Source: Pseudomonas sp. N40(2020)
GTDB taxonomy: Bacteria; Pseudomonadota; Gammaproteobacteria; Pseudomonadales; Pseudomonadaceae
Assembly (NCBI RefSeq): GCF_014472415.1
Contig: NZ_JACSZV010000047.1
Coordinates: forward strand, 1 to 47,304
Direction of reading: 5' to 3'
Length of the DNA: 47,304 bases
Part shown: piece after piece, positions 31,943 to 40,226 of the stretch
Position numbering within the stretch: position 1 is the first letter of the stretch
How the letters are laid out: each line of letters opens with the position of its first letter
Made by a program: the position numbers and the translations under genes
Notes under the pieces: generated by a model
What the model was told of the DNA's origin: nothing
The model's input: the letters and a program-made list of their open reading frames with translations, nothing else
Databases searched by the model: none

Positions 31943-33175
31943 ATGACCCAGACTTCGCACAACTCCGATCTGCGTAATGGCCCTGACGCCAACGGCCTGT
32001 TCGGTTCGTTCGGTGGCCGCTACGTGGCTGAAACCCTGATGCCGTTGATCCTCGATCTGGCCCGCGAATACGAAACGGCCCAGGAAGATCCGGCATTCAA
32101 AGAAGAATTGGCCTACTTCCAGCGTGACTATGTCGGACGTCCGAGCCCGCTGTACTTCGCCGAGCGCCTGACCGAATTCTGCGGTGGCGCCAAGATCTAC
32201 CTCAAGCGCGAAGAGCTGAACCATACCGGCGCGCACAAGATCAACAACTGCATCGGCCAGATTCTGCTGGCACGGCGCATGGGCAAAAAACGCATCATTG
32301 CCGAAACCGGCGCCGGCATGCACGGCGTGGCGACCGCCACCGTAGCCGCGCGCTTCGGTCTCGACTGCGTGATCTACATGGGCACCACCGACATCGAACG
32401 TCAGCAAGCCAACGTGTTCCGCATGAAGTTGCTGGGCGCCGAAGTGATCCCGGTGGTTGCCGGCACCGGCACCCTCAAAGATGCGATGAACGAAGCGCTG
32501 CGTGACTGGGTTACCAACGTCGACAGCACTTTCTACCTGATCGGCACCGTGGCTGGCCCACATCCTTATCCGGCAATGGTTCGCGACTTCCAGGCCGTGA
32601 TCGGCAAGGAAACCCGTGACCAGTTGCAAGCTCAGGAAGGTCGTCTGCCGGACAGCCTGGTGGCGTGCATCGGCGGTGGTTCCAACGCCATGGGCCTGTT
32701 CCACCCGTTCCTCGACGACAAAAGCGTTGAAATCATCGGCGTTGAAGCCGCCGGTTACGGTATCGAAACCGGTAAGCACGCGGCCAGCCTCAACGGCGGC
32801 GTGCCGGGTGTGTTGCACGGCAACCGCACCTTCCTCTTGCAGGACGACGATGGCCAGATCATCGACGCCCACTCGATTTCCGCCGGTCTCGACTACCCGG
32901 GTATCGGCCCGGAACACGCCTGGTTGCATGACATCGGCCGCGTCCAGTACACCTCGGTGACCGACGACGAAGCCCTCGAAGCGTTCCACAAATGCTGCCG
33001 CCTGGAAGGGATCATTCCGGCACTGGAAAGCGCCCACGCCCTGGCTGAGGTTTTCAAACGCGCACCGAAACTGCCGAAGGATCACCTGATGGTGGTCAAC
33101 CTGTCTGGCCGTGGCGATAAAGACATGCAGACCGTGATGCACCACATGGAACAGTCGAAGCAGGAGAAACACTGA
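31943..33175 (+). CDS. trpB: Tryptophan synthase beta chain
   Basis: The 410-residue enzyme joins indole and serine to make tryptophan. Lys99 in HTGAHKINN binds pyridoxal phosphate, and GGGSNAMG holds its phosphate. The catalytic glutamate lies in IIAETGAGMHG. The ATG at 31943 has GGAG seven bases upstream; an 11-codon longer frame is unlikely. The stop overlaps the trpA start by one base (TGATG), so the two chains are translated together for their alpha2-beta2 complex. Confidence 0.98.
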   Translation: MTQTSHNSDLRNGPDANGLFGSFGGRYVAETLMPLILDLAREYETAQEDPAFKEELAYFQRDYVGRPSPLYFAERLTEFCGGAKIYLKREELNHTGAHKINNCIGQILLARRMGKKRIIAETGAGMHGVATATVAARFGLDCVIYMGTTDIERQQANVFRMKLLGAEVIPVVAGTGTLKDAMNEALRDWVTNVDSTFYLIGTVAGPHPYPAMVRDFQAVIGKETRDQLQAQEGRLPDSLVACIGGGSNAMGLFHPFLDDKSVEIIGVEAAGYGIETGKHAASLNGGVPGVLHGNRTFLLQDDDGQIIDAHSISAGLDYPGIGPEHAWLHDIGRVQYTSVTDDEALEAFHKCCRLEGIIPALESAHALAEVFKRAPKLPKDHLMVVNLSGRGDKDMQTVMHHMEQSKQEKH

Positions 33176-33987
33176 TGAGCCGCCTGCAAACCCGTTTTGC
33201 CGAACTCAAAGAGCAGAATCGTGCCGCGCTGGTGACCTTCGTCACTGCCGGTGATCCGGACTACGACACTTCGCTGGCGATCCTCAAGGGCTTGCCGAAA
33301 GCCGGTGCCGACGTGATCGAGTTGGGCATGCCGTTCACCGACCCGATGGCTGACGGCCCGGCAATTCAACTGGCTAACATCCGTGCGCTGGGTGCCAAGC
33401 AGAATCTGGCGAAAACCCTGCAAATGGTTCGCGAATTCCGTGAAGACAACAGCGATACCCCGCTGGTGCTGATGGGCTACTTCAACCCGATCCACATGTA
33501 TGGCGTGCCGAGCTTTATTGCCGACGCGAAAGAGGCCGGCGTTGATGGCCTGATCGTGGTCGACATGCCGCCAGAGCACAACGAAGAACTGTGTGACCCG
33601 GCCCAGGCAGCCGGTCTGGATTTCATTCGCCTGACCACGCCGACCACCGACGACGCACGTCTGCCGAAGGTGCTCAACGGCAGTTCCGGTTTTGTTTACT
33701 ACGTATCAGTGGCCGGTGTGACCGGTGCAGGTGCTGCGACCCTGGAGCACGTCGAAGAGGCGGTTACTCGCCTGCGCCGTCATACCGATCTGCCGATCAG
33801 CATCGGTTTTGGTATCCGCACACCCGAGCAAGCGGCGTCCATCGCACGCTTGGCCGACGGTGTGGTGGTGGGGTCGGCTCTGATCGATCACATCGCCAAC
33901 GCGACCACGCCGGATCAGGCCATCGACGGTGTGTTGAGTCTTTGCTCGGCCTTGTCCGAAGGCGTGCGTAAGGCCCGCGTCAGCTGA
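33175..33987 (+). CDS. trpA: Tryptophan synthase alpha chain
   Basis: The 270-residue TIM-barrel enzyme cleaves indoleglycerol phosphate to indole, which it channels to TrpB. The catalytic glutamate and aspartate are in DVIELGMPFTDPMADGP, and the phosphate site GFGIRTPEQA is near residue 212. Overlap with trpB (TGATG) shows translational coupling. A strong terminator follows at 34051-34082. Confidence 0.98.
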   Translation: MSRLQTRFAELKEQNRAALVTFVTAGDPDYDTSLAILKGLPKAGADVIELGMPFTDPMADGPAIQLANIRALGAKQNLAKTLQMVREFREDNSDTPLVLMGYFNPIHMYGVPSFIADAKEAGVDGLIVVDMPPEHNEELCDPAQAAGLDFIRLTTPTTDDARLPKVLNGSSGFVYYVSVAGVTGAGAATLEHVEEAVTRLRRHTDLPISIGFGIRTPEQAASIARLADGVVVGSALIDHIANATTPDQAIDGVLSLCSALSEGVRKARVS

Positions 33988-34050
33988 AGGTAAAGTTCCT
34001 GATACAGAGGAATTAGCACCTCGCGGCACAGACTAAATGAGCAAGATCGA

Positions 34051-34082
34051 GGGCTTCAGGACTACGTTCTGAAGCCCTTTTT
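34051..34082 (+). terminator. Intrinsic terminator after trpBA
   Basis: GGGCTTCAG at 34051-34059 pairs with CTGAAGCCC at 34069-34077, followed by TTTTT. Confidence 0.92.
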
Positions 34083-34109
34083 GCTGTCAGTGCAGTGAGG
34101 AAAGACCGA

Positions 34110-34565
34110 ATGAAAATGCCGAAACGTCTGATTGCCGGATTGGGGGTGCTGATGATCAGCGCGACTCCGCTGCTGGCCAGTGCCGATCAGCGCGATGATC
34201 ATGACCGCGGCGGCTCGCAACAGGGTCACTACGATAACCGCGGGGACAATCGCGGTGACGATCACCGTGGCCCGCAGAACGACCACCGTGGTGGTCCGCC
34301 ACCGCGCGACTTCGGCCCGGTGCGCCAGACCATCCGCGACAACCACGGCTACTTCGTGCGCGGAGCACCGCCACCGCCGGGCATTCATCTGGAACGTGGC
34401 CGGCCGTTGCCGCACGGCTATTACGGCGAGCGTCTGGATGGTCGTGCGTTAGGTCGTTTGCCGGTCTATCCGGGCTATGAATGGCGCCGGGCTGGCGGTG
34501 ATATCGTGCTGATCGCGGTGGGCACCGGGATCGTTTATGAAATCCTGGATGGGGTTTTGTACTGA
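34110..34565 (+). CDS. CigR/RcnB-like exported protein
   Basis: The 151-residue protein has a signal peptide ending near LLASA, then a low-complexity region rich in Asp, Arg, His and Gly (DNRGDNRGDDHRG) to about residue 65. The C-terminal domain follows with GYYGERLDGRALGRLPVYPGYEWRRAGGDIVLIAVGTGIVYEIL. This matches the 'anti-virulence regulator CigR'/RcnB-like group. The histidine-rich part could bind metal. The ATG at 34110 has GAGG nine bases before it, better than the GTG five codons earlier. A convergent terminator follows. Confidence 0.85.
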   Translation: MKMPKRLIAGLGVLMISATPLLASADQRDDHDRGGSQQGHYDNRGDNRGDDHRGPQNDHRGGPPPRDFGPVRQTIRDNHGYFVRGAPPPPGIHLERGRPLPHGYYGERLDGRALGRLPVYPGYEWRRAGGDIVLIAVGTGIVYEILDGVLY

Positions 34566-34581
34566 ATCGCAGGCAAATAAA

Positions 34582-34609
34582 AAAGATCGCAGCCCAGGCT
34601 GCGATCTTT
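34582..34609. terminator. Bidirectional intrinsic terminator
   Basis: A 13-base perfect stem (34582-34594 with 34597-34609) containing GATCGCAGCC/GGCTGCGATC closes on a CA loop, flanked by A and T runs. It separates two convergent genes. Confidence 0.92.
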
Positions 34610-34613
34610 CGTT

Positions 34614-36575
34614 TCAGGGCAACTCCAACCCGCCGGAGGCTTTGTGCAGTTTGCGCAGATGCTCGCCAATCTGTTTCACGTTGGTCTCACTGGCGGCAAT
34701 CTCGGCAGCGCGCTTGGGCTCCAGCAGCTTGCGCACCTCCGTGTCCAGATCGCCGGATAGTGCCAACAGCTTTTTCTGCCGTTGGCTGCTTTCCGCTTCC
34801 AGTCGGCTGAATTCGCTCGGTTGCGGCAGACCGTAACCCTTGGAATCAAGCAGTTCAGCTGGACGACTGAGGAAGCCGCTGTTGGCGAGGATTTCCTGCA
34901 AGGTCGCGTTGGCCTTGTCCATCCCTCCGTTTTCCAGTTCGCGCGCACCGAGGTAACGCTGCTTGACCTCATCCTGTGCCAGCAGCAACTGTCGGCGATA
35001 ACTCGCTTGCTCGAGCAGCAACAGTGCAGCGCTAGTGCGCAGGTCGGCACGGTCGAACCATTCACGGCGTTGTTCGGCGGTCAACGAAAGCCATTCTTCA
35101 ACAGTGTTCTGTTTGATCGGCAATTGCTTCTTCAATACGTCGAACATCGCCTGATAGCGATCGCGGAACGAATCGAAGCGATAACCCAGACGCAGCGCCT
35201 CTTTCGGATCATCCAGCACGCTGGTATCGGCCAGCCCACGGCCTTTGAGCACTTCCAGCAATCCGTTGGGCATGATGCTGTCCAGACCGGTGAGCTGCGC
35301 GTTGTTGCTGCCGCTGCGCAACAGCTTCAGGCCTTCCACCGCGCAGTTGTTGGACAGGAAGAAGTAGTTGCCGTCGTAGCTCCAGTGCATCTCGGCGGCG
35401 TGTTCGACCACGCCTTCGATCTCGCTGCGTGACAGGTTCAGCGGCACCGAGGCGAGGCTGCGCAGTTCGGTCTTGGTGTATTCGTCGATGACCTGCGCCA
35501 GTGGCAGGACGAACAGTCGCGACGGGTATTTGCCGACCAGTCCGTCCCAACTCGACAGCTGCACATCGCCAACAAAGGCGCGATACGACAGCACCAGATG
35601 CTGATCCAGATCGAGCCGGCAATCCGGGCCACGCGGTCGACCGGGCGCGCAGATCACCAGACGTAACATGCTGTGGCCCCAACGGCTGACCCAATTTTGA
35701 TTGGCCTCGGCGAGCAGGTAATCCACGGCATAGACACGTTCCGGGTCGACTTGCCCCAAGGGTTGCTTGGCGAAGTCGTTGCCGGCGTTCAGAAACGCAA
35801 AGGTCTTGGCGCAGGAATTCGGGGCTGGTGGTGCCCAGCCGAAGTGTTCCTGGTAATAGCGATACAACGCCGGGCGTCGGCAGGCGTAGCTCGGGTCGAG
35901 GAGGAAATATTCCATGTTGACCGCGACAAACTCTTTCGGGCTGGAGATCTCGTAAAGATCCGGGCTGCGAGCGATCTGCCGATTATGTTGCTCGCGTTCG
36001 CCGCGACGGCCGACGTATTGCTGCCAACCGGCAAGGTCGAGCAGGCGCGGGTCGTCGCTAAGAGTGAAGCGACGGCCGTTCTGGCCACGGCACTCATCGG
36101 GAATGCCGATCAGCCCGGCGCTGTTGAAACGCCGTGTGCAACGCTGGATCAGCGTGCGTTCGGCACTCGGCCACAAACGCGCGCGATCATAAATGTGGGT
36201 GATTTCGTGCAGCACCGTGGCGAGCAGTTCCTGACGCACAGTGACGTGGGGGCGATTGGTTTTTTCTTTGGCCGCGCTGCCATCGGTGAGACTGGCGAGC
36301 AGTTTGCGGTTCAGATCAAGTTCGGCGACCAGCGTGGCTTGGCCATAGGCATTGCCGGGCATGTCGTCGGTCCAGCCGACATCGATGCGCCGATCCAACC
36401 GCTTGATGAAGCTCGGCGGCAATGCCTGCATGGCTTCATCGATCAGCGCCTGACTGGCCTGTTGTTGGGCGGGCGTCAGACCGTCGGTCTTGAGCCGTAA
36501 TTGCAGGCCGGCGTGGGCGTTGTTGCCAAGCAGCAACAACGCCCCGGCCAGTAGCCAGGCGCAGAGTGACTTCAC
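34614..36575 (-). CDS. Large exported DUF4105 protein with metallopeptidase-like motif
   Basis: The 653-residue protein has a signal peptide (LLAGALLLLGNNAHA). Its N-terminal part carries HEITH (123-127), a zinc-peptidase-type motif. The middle holds the DUF4105/Lnb-N region with His301 in RWGHSMLR and Cys411 in SNNCAVEG; this His-before-Cys order suits a circularly permuted papain-like fold. The C-terminal third is helical and charged. It therefore may combine two hydrolase-like sites in one periplasmic protein. The start codon is GTG at 36575, overlapping the preceding DUF2388 stop (GTGA), so it is the last gene of that operon. Confidence 0.88.
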   Translation of the reverse strand: MKSLCAWLLAGALLLLGNNAHAGLQLRLKTDGLTPAQQQASQALIDEAMQALPPSFIKRLDRRIDVGWTDDMPGNAYGQATLVAELDLNRKLLASLTDGSAAKEKTNRPHVTVRQELLATVLHEITHIYDRARLWPSAERTLIQRCTRRFNSAGLIGIPDECRGQNGRRFTLSDDPRLLDLAGWQQYVGRRGEREQHNRQIARSPDLYEISSPKEFVAVNMEYFLLDPSYACRRPALYRYYQEHFGWAPPAPNSCAKTFAFLNAGNDFAKQPLGQVDPERVYAVDYLLAEANQNWVSRWGHSMLRLVICAPGRPRGPDCRLDLDQHLVLSYRAFVGDVQLSSWDGLVGKYPSRLFVLPLAQVIDEYTKTELRSLASVPLNLSRSEIEGVVEHAAEMHWSYDGNYFFLSNNCAVEGLKLLRSGSNNAQLTGLDSIMPNGLLEVLKGRGLADTSVLDDPKEALRLGYRFDSFRDRYQAMFDVLKKQLPIKQNTVEEWLSLTAEQRREWFDRADLRTSAALLLLEQASYRRQLLLAQDEVKQRYLGARELENGGMDKANATLQEILANSGFLSRPAELLDSKGYGLPQPSEFSRLEAESSQRQKKLLALSGDLDTEVRKLLEPKRAAEIAASETNVKQIGEHLRKLHKASGGLELP

Positions 36576-36892
36576 AGTGCGAGGATGGCTTCGGCGAGTA
36601 CCTGATCACTGGCGTCACGCGCTTCTGGCACGCGTGTACGCAAGGTGTTGAGCGCGGCTTCCAGGTGCGCACCACGGATATCACCGTTGCTGGCAACGAA
36701 ACTGGCGGCGTCGTCGTGGGCTTCGCGGATGATTTTCGAGTCGCGAATCGATGTGGTGGTATCGGATGTGAAATCGATAGTGCGCTGGGAGGCACGAACG
36801 ATGATGTTACTGGTGGCTACCAGGGTGTGCGCCTGGGCCACGTCGGCCAACAAAAACAGGCCAAGGGCGGCAGCAATCAGCGGGCTACGCAT
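36572..36892 (-). CDS. DUF2388 exported protein (third of three)
   Basis: The 106-residue protein has a signal peptide ending near VAQA and the DUF2388 core: IIREAHDDAASFVASNGDIRG-HLEAALNTLR, finishing with VLAEAILAL. GGAG lies eight bases before ATG 36892; a TTG seven codons earlier is less suitable. Its stop overlaps the DUF4105 start by four bases. Function is unknown. Confidence 0.88.
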   Translation of the reverse strand: MRSPLIAAALGLFLLADVAQAHTLVATSNIIVRASQRTIDFTSDTTTSIRDSKIIREAHDDAASFVASNGDIRGAHLEAALNTLRTRVPEARDASDQVLAEAILAL

Positions 36893-36919
36893 GGAACGAC
36901 TCCGGAAGGACAAAGATAG

Positions 36920-37228
36920 CTATTGGACGAGAATTGCTTGCGCCAGTTCAAGGTCGCTTACATGAAGTTTCGGCCGGGTTTTGCGCAGGTAGTGCAGTGC
37001 GGATTCCAGTCGAGCGCCTCGCAGTTCTCCGTCACTGGCAACAAACACTGCCGCATCATCGTGAGCGGCGAGCAGCAGTTTACGGTCGAAAGGCGCGGAA
37101 GACACCATGCCGGTCGCCCAAACGCTGACGACGGTGTTCTGTGTCGACATATCGAAGGCATCGACCGACGTCGTCCAGCAGGCTGTTAACAATACAGATG
37201 GGAAAAGCAGATTTTGAAGAAAACGCAT
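36920..37228 (-). CDS. DUF2388 exported protein (second of three)
   Basis: The 102-residue protein has a signal peptide (FLQNLLFPSVLLTACWTTSVDA) containing a cysteine, and the family core LLAAHDDAAVFVASDGELRG-RLESALHYLRK, ending LAQAILVQ. It is the most diverged of the three: the segment between signal and core lacks the serine/threonine-rich stretch with arginine-aspartate seen in its siblings. No strong ribosome-binding site is seen. The next family member starts 27 bases downstream. Confidence 0.87.
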   Translation of the reverse strand: MRFLQNLLFPSVLLTACWTTSVDAFDMSTQNTVVSVWATGMVSSAPFDRKLLLAAHDDAAVFVASDGELRGARLESALHYLRKTRPKLHVSDLELAQAILVQ

Positions 37229-37297
37229 GGGACTCGGTAACGGTTGTCGAGCCGCAAGGCTAGCGCAATGCCTGTTCTAGAGCCAGCGCCGAAACAT

Positions 37298-37320
37298 CGG
37301 GACACGACCGGCGTGTCCCG
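37298..37320. terminator. Hairpin between DUF2388 genes
   Basis: CGGGACAC at 37298-37305 pairs with GTGTCCCG at 37313-37320 around a seven-base loop. It lies in the 107-base gap after the first DUF2388 gene. It lacks a T-run, so it may attenuate or stabilise rather than end the transcript. Confidence 0.45.
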
Positions 37321-37335
37321 CGATACCGCAATCGC

Positions 37336-37653
37336 TTAGATCGTCAGAATGGCTTGAGCCAACTGTGCGTCGGTTGCTTGCAGTTGTGGCGCCTGATGAC
37401 GGATGTGATCCAGCGCGCTTTCCAGCTTTACGCCACGGATTTCGCCTTCGCTGGCCACGAAGCTGGCAGCGTCGTCACGGGCAGCGAGCACGATTTTGTC
37501 GTCACGGAAGGACGAAGTGACGTCGGAAGTGGCATCGGACGAGGACTTCAGGGCACCGACGACAGCATCGGTAGTCACGATGAAGCTGGTGGCGCTGGCG
37601 TTGGCAGCCACGGCCAGCAGGGCGGCAGCGCTGAGCAGACGAAGACGGGACAT
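37336..37653 (-). CDS. DUF2388 exported protein (first of three)
   Basis: The 105-residue protein has a signal peptide ending at NASA, a middle part with SSDATSDVTSSFRDDKIVLAARDD, and the core AASFVASEGEIRG-KLESALDHIR, ending LAQAILTI. AGGAG seven bases before ATG 37653 fixes the start; an earlier in-frame extension has no signal-peptide logic. It heads the minus-strand row of three paralogs plus the DUF4105 gene. Confidence 0.9.
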   Translation of the reverse strand: MSRLRLLSAAALLAVAANASATSFIVTTDAVVGALKSSSDATSDVTSSFRDDKIVLAARDDAASFVASEGEIRGVKLESALDHIRHQAPQLQATDAQLAQAILTI

Positions 37654-37894
37654 GGTGTAACTCCTGTGGATAAACCGTATAGAGAGGTGGCTCGGTATCT
37701 GGGAGTCAGACGCCAGTTGCACAGCATTCGCCACGTTCTACGTTGATATTAGGCTTGGTGATGCGAGCGAGGAAAGCGTTGTGACGAATGACGTGTTCAC
37801 GGACAGCCCTGAGTGGCGCCTTTAAATTGTGCTGGTGTATTTTGGTTTTTATCTAACTGTACTTGTTCGGGTTTTCACGGCCCTGAAACGACAA

Positions 37895-37922
37895 AACCCG
37901 TCGCGGTTTCCCGCGACGGGTT
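37895..37922 (-). terminator. Intrinsic terminator downstream of the DUF1127 gene
   Basis: A 12-base perfect stem (37895-37906 with 37911-37922; AACCCGTCGCGG and complement) closes on a four-base loop. On the minus strand it is followed by TTTGTCG, so it suits the DUF1127 transcript. Confidence 0.85.
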
Positions 37923-37981
37923 CTGTTTGTTCAATTCGGGTTGCTGGCGATGGGTCTAACGACCAGAGCCAGCGACGCTAC

Positions 37982-38197
37982 TTAGCGCCAGAACGGCTTG
38001 CTCAGCTCTTCGTAGCGTTGTGCTTCGCTGATACCGGCGTCAGCCAGCAGACGCGAATCCAGACGAGCCAGTTGGTGGCGGCTGGAGATGCGGCGCTGCC
38101 ACAACATCAGGTTGGCGATAACGCGCAGAGGCAGGGAAGCCTGGGTGTTTACAGCTTTGTCTTCGAAGAACAGTTCGGAACTGAGTGTACGTTCCAT
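37982..38197 (-). CDS. DUF1127 small protein
   Basis: The 71-residue protein ends with the DUF1127 (YjiS-like) domain: WQRRISSRHQLARLDSRLLADAGISEAQRYEELSKPFWR. These arginine-rich small proteins have been tied to RNA binding and phosphate or stress responses in other bacteria. The ATG at 38197 is chosen because AAGG lies nine bases upstream; the ATG three codons earlier abuts that element. Upstream lie several TACAGTT/AACTGTA motifs. Confidence 0.9.
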   Translation of the reverse strand: MERTLSSELFFEDKAVNTQASLPLRVIANLMLWQRRISSRHQLARLDSRLLADAGISEAQRYEELSKPFWR

Positions 38198-38280
38198 GGT
38201 TGACATCCTTCCGCTTGTGGCGGGATCAGGTAGTGGTTTGACTGGTGCCCATGATCCTCTCGTTTGGCCAGTCTCTCTAG

Positions 38281-38445
38281 ATACAGTTCAACTGTATTGT
38301 GAGTGACCAGTTAACTGTTTATAGGGGGTGTATGGGTCAAAATCGAGCAAACTGTACCTGTCCGCACTTAAGTGGTGCGTTTTAACCTGATTTCGAAGAA
38401 TTTGTAGGGATTAGCTGTAGGAATAGACCGGTACAGCAGTACAGT
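38281..38445. promoter_or_regulatory. Array of TACAGTT/AACTGTA palindromic motifs
   Basis: ATACAGTT-C-AACTGTAT forms a perfect 17-base palindrome at 38281-38297. CAGTTAACTG at 38308-38317 is a second palindrome. Single AACTGTA and TACAGTT copies follow near 38350 and 38439. The region (38198-38518) lies between the DUF1127 gene and the CoA transferase gene and has no coding sequence. The repeated palindromes look like operators for a dimeric regulator, perhaps of the GntR/MocR kind, which is not encoded in this window. Confidence 0.6.
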
Positions 38446-38518
38446 TTTTGGCAGGCCTGGGGTTTTTAGAATCCCACTGACGCAAGCTGTGTTTGCGCCA
38501 GTGGAATATCTGTGCGAA

Positions 38519-40012
38519 TTACACCTTCAGCATGCGCCCGGTTTCTTCCAGGTTGATATGCCAGCTCAACGCTTCGCGCAGGATGTGCGGGGTGTGACCG
38601 CCGATTGCACAGGCTGCAGTGAAGTAATCATTCAACGCCTGGCGATAATCAGGGTGCACACAATTGTCGATGATCACCCGCGCACGCTCCCGAGGTGCCA
38701 GGCCGCGCAGATCTGCCAGACCCACTTCGGTCACCAAAATGTCGACGTCATGCTCGGTGTGGTCAACGTGGCTGACCATCGGCACCACGCTGGAAATCGC
38801 GCCACCCTTGGCAATCGACTTGGTCACGAACACCGCCAGATGCGCGTTGCGCGCGAAGTCGCCGGAGCCGCCGATGCCGTTCATCATCCGTGTGCCGCAG
38901 ACGTGGGTGGAGTTGACGTTGCCGTAGATGTCGAACTCCAGCGCCGTGTTGATCCCGATGATGCCCAAGCGCCGCACCACTTCCGGATGGTTGGAAATCT
39001 CCTGCGGACGCAGCACCAGCTTGTCCTTGTACTTCTCCAGATTGCCGAACACGTCGCTGTTGCGACGTTCCGACAAGGTGATCGAACTGCCCGAGGCGAA
39101 GCTCAGCTTGCCGGCGTCGATCAGGTCGAACGTCGAATCCTGCAGTACTTCGGAGTACATGGTCAGGTCTTCGAACGGCGAGTCGATCAGGCCGCACATC
39201 ACCGCGTTGGCGATGTTGCCGATCCCGGCCTGCAACGGGCCGAGTTTGTTGGTCATGCGCCCGGCGTCGACTTCCTGCTTGAAGAAGGTGATCAGGTGAT
39301 CGGCGATGGCGTTGGTGTCGACATCCGGCGACGACACGGTCGAAGGCGAATCCGCTTGCTGGGTGATGACAATGGCGACGATCTTCTCCGGCGGAATCGG
39401 GATCGCGGTGCTGCCGATGCGGTCGTCGACTTTTACCAGCGGGATCGGCGTGCGCGTCGGACGATAGGTCGGGATATAGATGTCATGCAGGCCTTCGAGG
39501 TTGGCGTTGTGCGCCAGGTTGATCTCGACGATCACCTGCTTGGCGAAAATCGCGAAGCTCGCCGAGTTGCCCACGGAGGTGGTCGGCACGATGTGGCCCT
39601 GTTCGGTGATGGCCACGGCTTCAATCACGGCGATGTCCGGCAGCTTCAGTTGCTGGTTGCGCAGTTGCTCGACGGTTTCCGAAAGGTGCTGGTCAATGAA
39701 CATGACTTGGCCGGCGTTGATCGCCTTGCGCAAGGTGCTATCGACCTGGAACGGCATACGGCGCGACAGGACGCCTGCCTCGGTCAGTTGCTTGTCGAGG
39801 TCGTTGCCCAGACTCGCGCCAGTCATCAGGCTGATTTTCAGCGGCGTGACCTTGGCTCGCTCAGCCAGTGCATGAGGGACGGCTTTGGCTTCGCCGGCGC
39901 GGGTGAAGCCGCTCATGCCGACGGTCATGCCATCTTCGATCAGTGCGGCGGCGTCGGCGGCGCTCATCACTTTATCCAACAACGAAGGCAGGCGAATACG
40001 GTCACGGTACAT
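38519..40012 (-). CDS. Acetyl-CoA hydrolase / succinate-CoA transferase family enzyme
   Basis: The 497-residue class I CoA transferase begins with DRIRLPSLLDKVMSAADAAALIEDGMTVGMSGFTRAGEAKAVP. Its C-terminal half contains GTRMMNGIGGSGDFARNAHLAVFVTKS, typical of acetate:succinate CoA transferases and acetyl-CoA hydrolases. It exchanges CoA between acetyl or propionyl groups and succinate in the cytoplasm. Only a weak GAGA precedes the ATG. Reading direction places its promoter at 40013-40180, where the pnt terminator also lies. Confidence 0.93.
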   Translation of the reverse strand: MYRDRIRLPSLLDKVMSAADAAALIEDGMTVGMSGFTRAGEAKAVPHALAERAKVTPLKISLMTGASLGNDLDKQLTEAGVLSRRMPFQVDSTLRKAINAGQVMFIDQHLSETVEQLRNQQLKLPDIAVIEAVAITEQGHIVPTTSVGNSASFAIFAKQVIVEINLAHNANLEGLHDIYIPTYRPTRTPIPLVKVDDRIGSTAIPIPPEKIVAIVITQQADSPSTVSSPDVDTNAIADHLITFFKQEVDAGRMTNKLGPLQAGIGNIANAVMCGLIDSPFEDLTMYSEVLQDSTFDLIDAGKLSFASGSSITLSERRNSDVFGNLEKYKDKLVLRPQEISNHPEVVRRLGIIGINTALEFDIYGNVNSTHVCGTRMMNGIGGSGDFARNAHLAVFVTKSIAKGGAISSVVPMVSHVDHTEHDVDILVTEVGLADLRGLAPRERARVIIDNCVHPDYRQALNDYFTAACAIGGHTPHILREALSWHINLEETGRMLKV

Positions 40013-40181
40013 GGATTATTTTCTCGGGTAGCGAGTAGCAGGATGCGCAGTCTAGTGAATTTGACGGGCGCCTGTCCCGCTACCAAGGTCGCAAAAGAGG
40101 CGTCTATTTAGCGGCTTTCAAGTAAAACATCGTTACCGGATCTGCAACAACGCGGCATATTGTCCGACGCTTTGCGCAAAC

Positions 40182-40208
40182 AAAAACGCCCCGACAAGTC
40201 GGGGCGTT
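40182..40208 (-). terminator. Intrinsic terminator after pntB
   Basis: AACGCCCCGAC at 40185-40195 pairs with GTCGGGGCGTT at 40198-40208 around AA. On the minus strand it is followed by a TTT run, so it ends the transhydrogenase operon. Confidence 0.9.
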
Positions 40209-40226
40209 CGATGTTGCAGTGCAGAG

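Noticed and set aside
31907..33172. Open frame of 421 codons on the minus strand across trpB
   Set aside because: It is exactly antisense to trpB, with no ribosome-binding site or recognisable domain, and is explained by third-position G/C bias.
38489..40111. Open frame of 540 codons on the plus strand across the CoA transferase gene
   Set aside because: It is an antisense shadow of a well-recognised enzyme, rich in Arg, Asp, His and Val with no motif.
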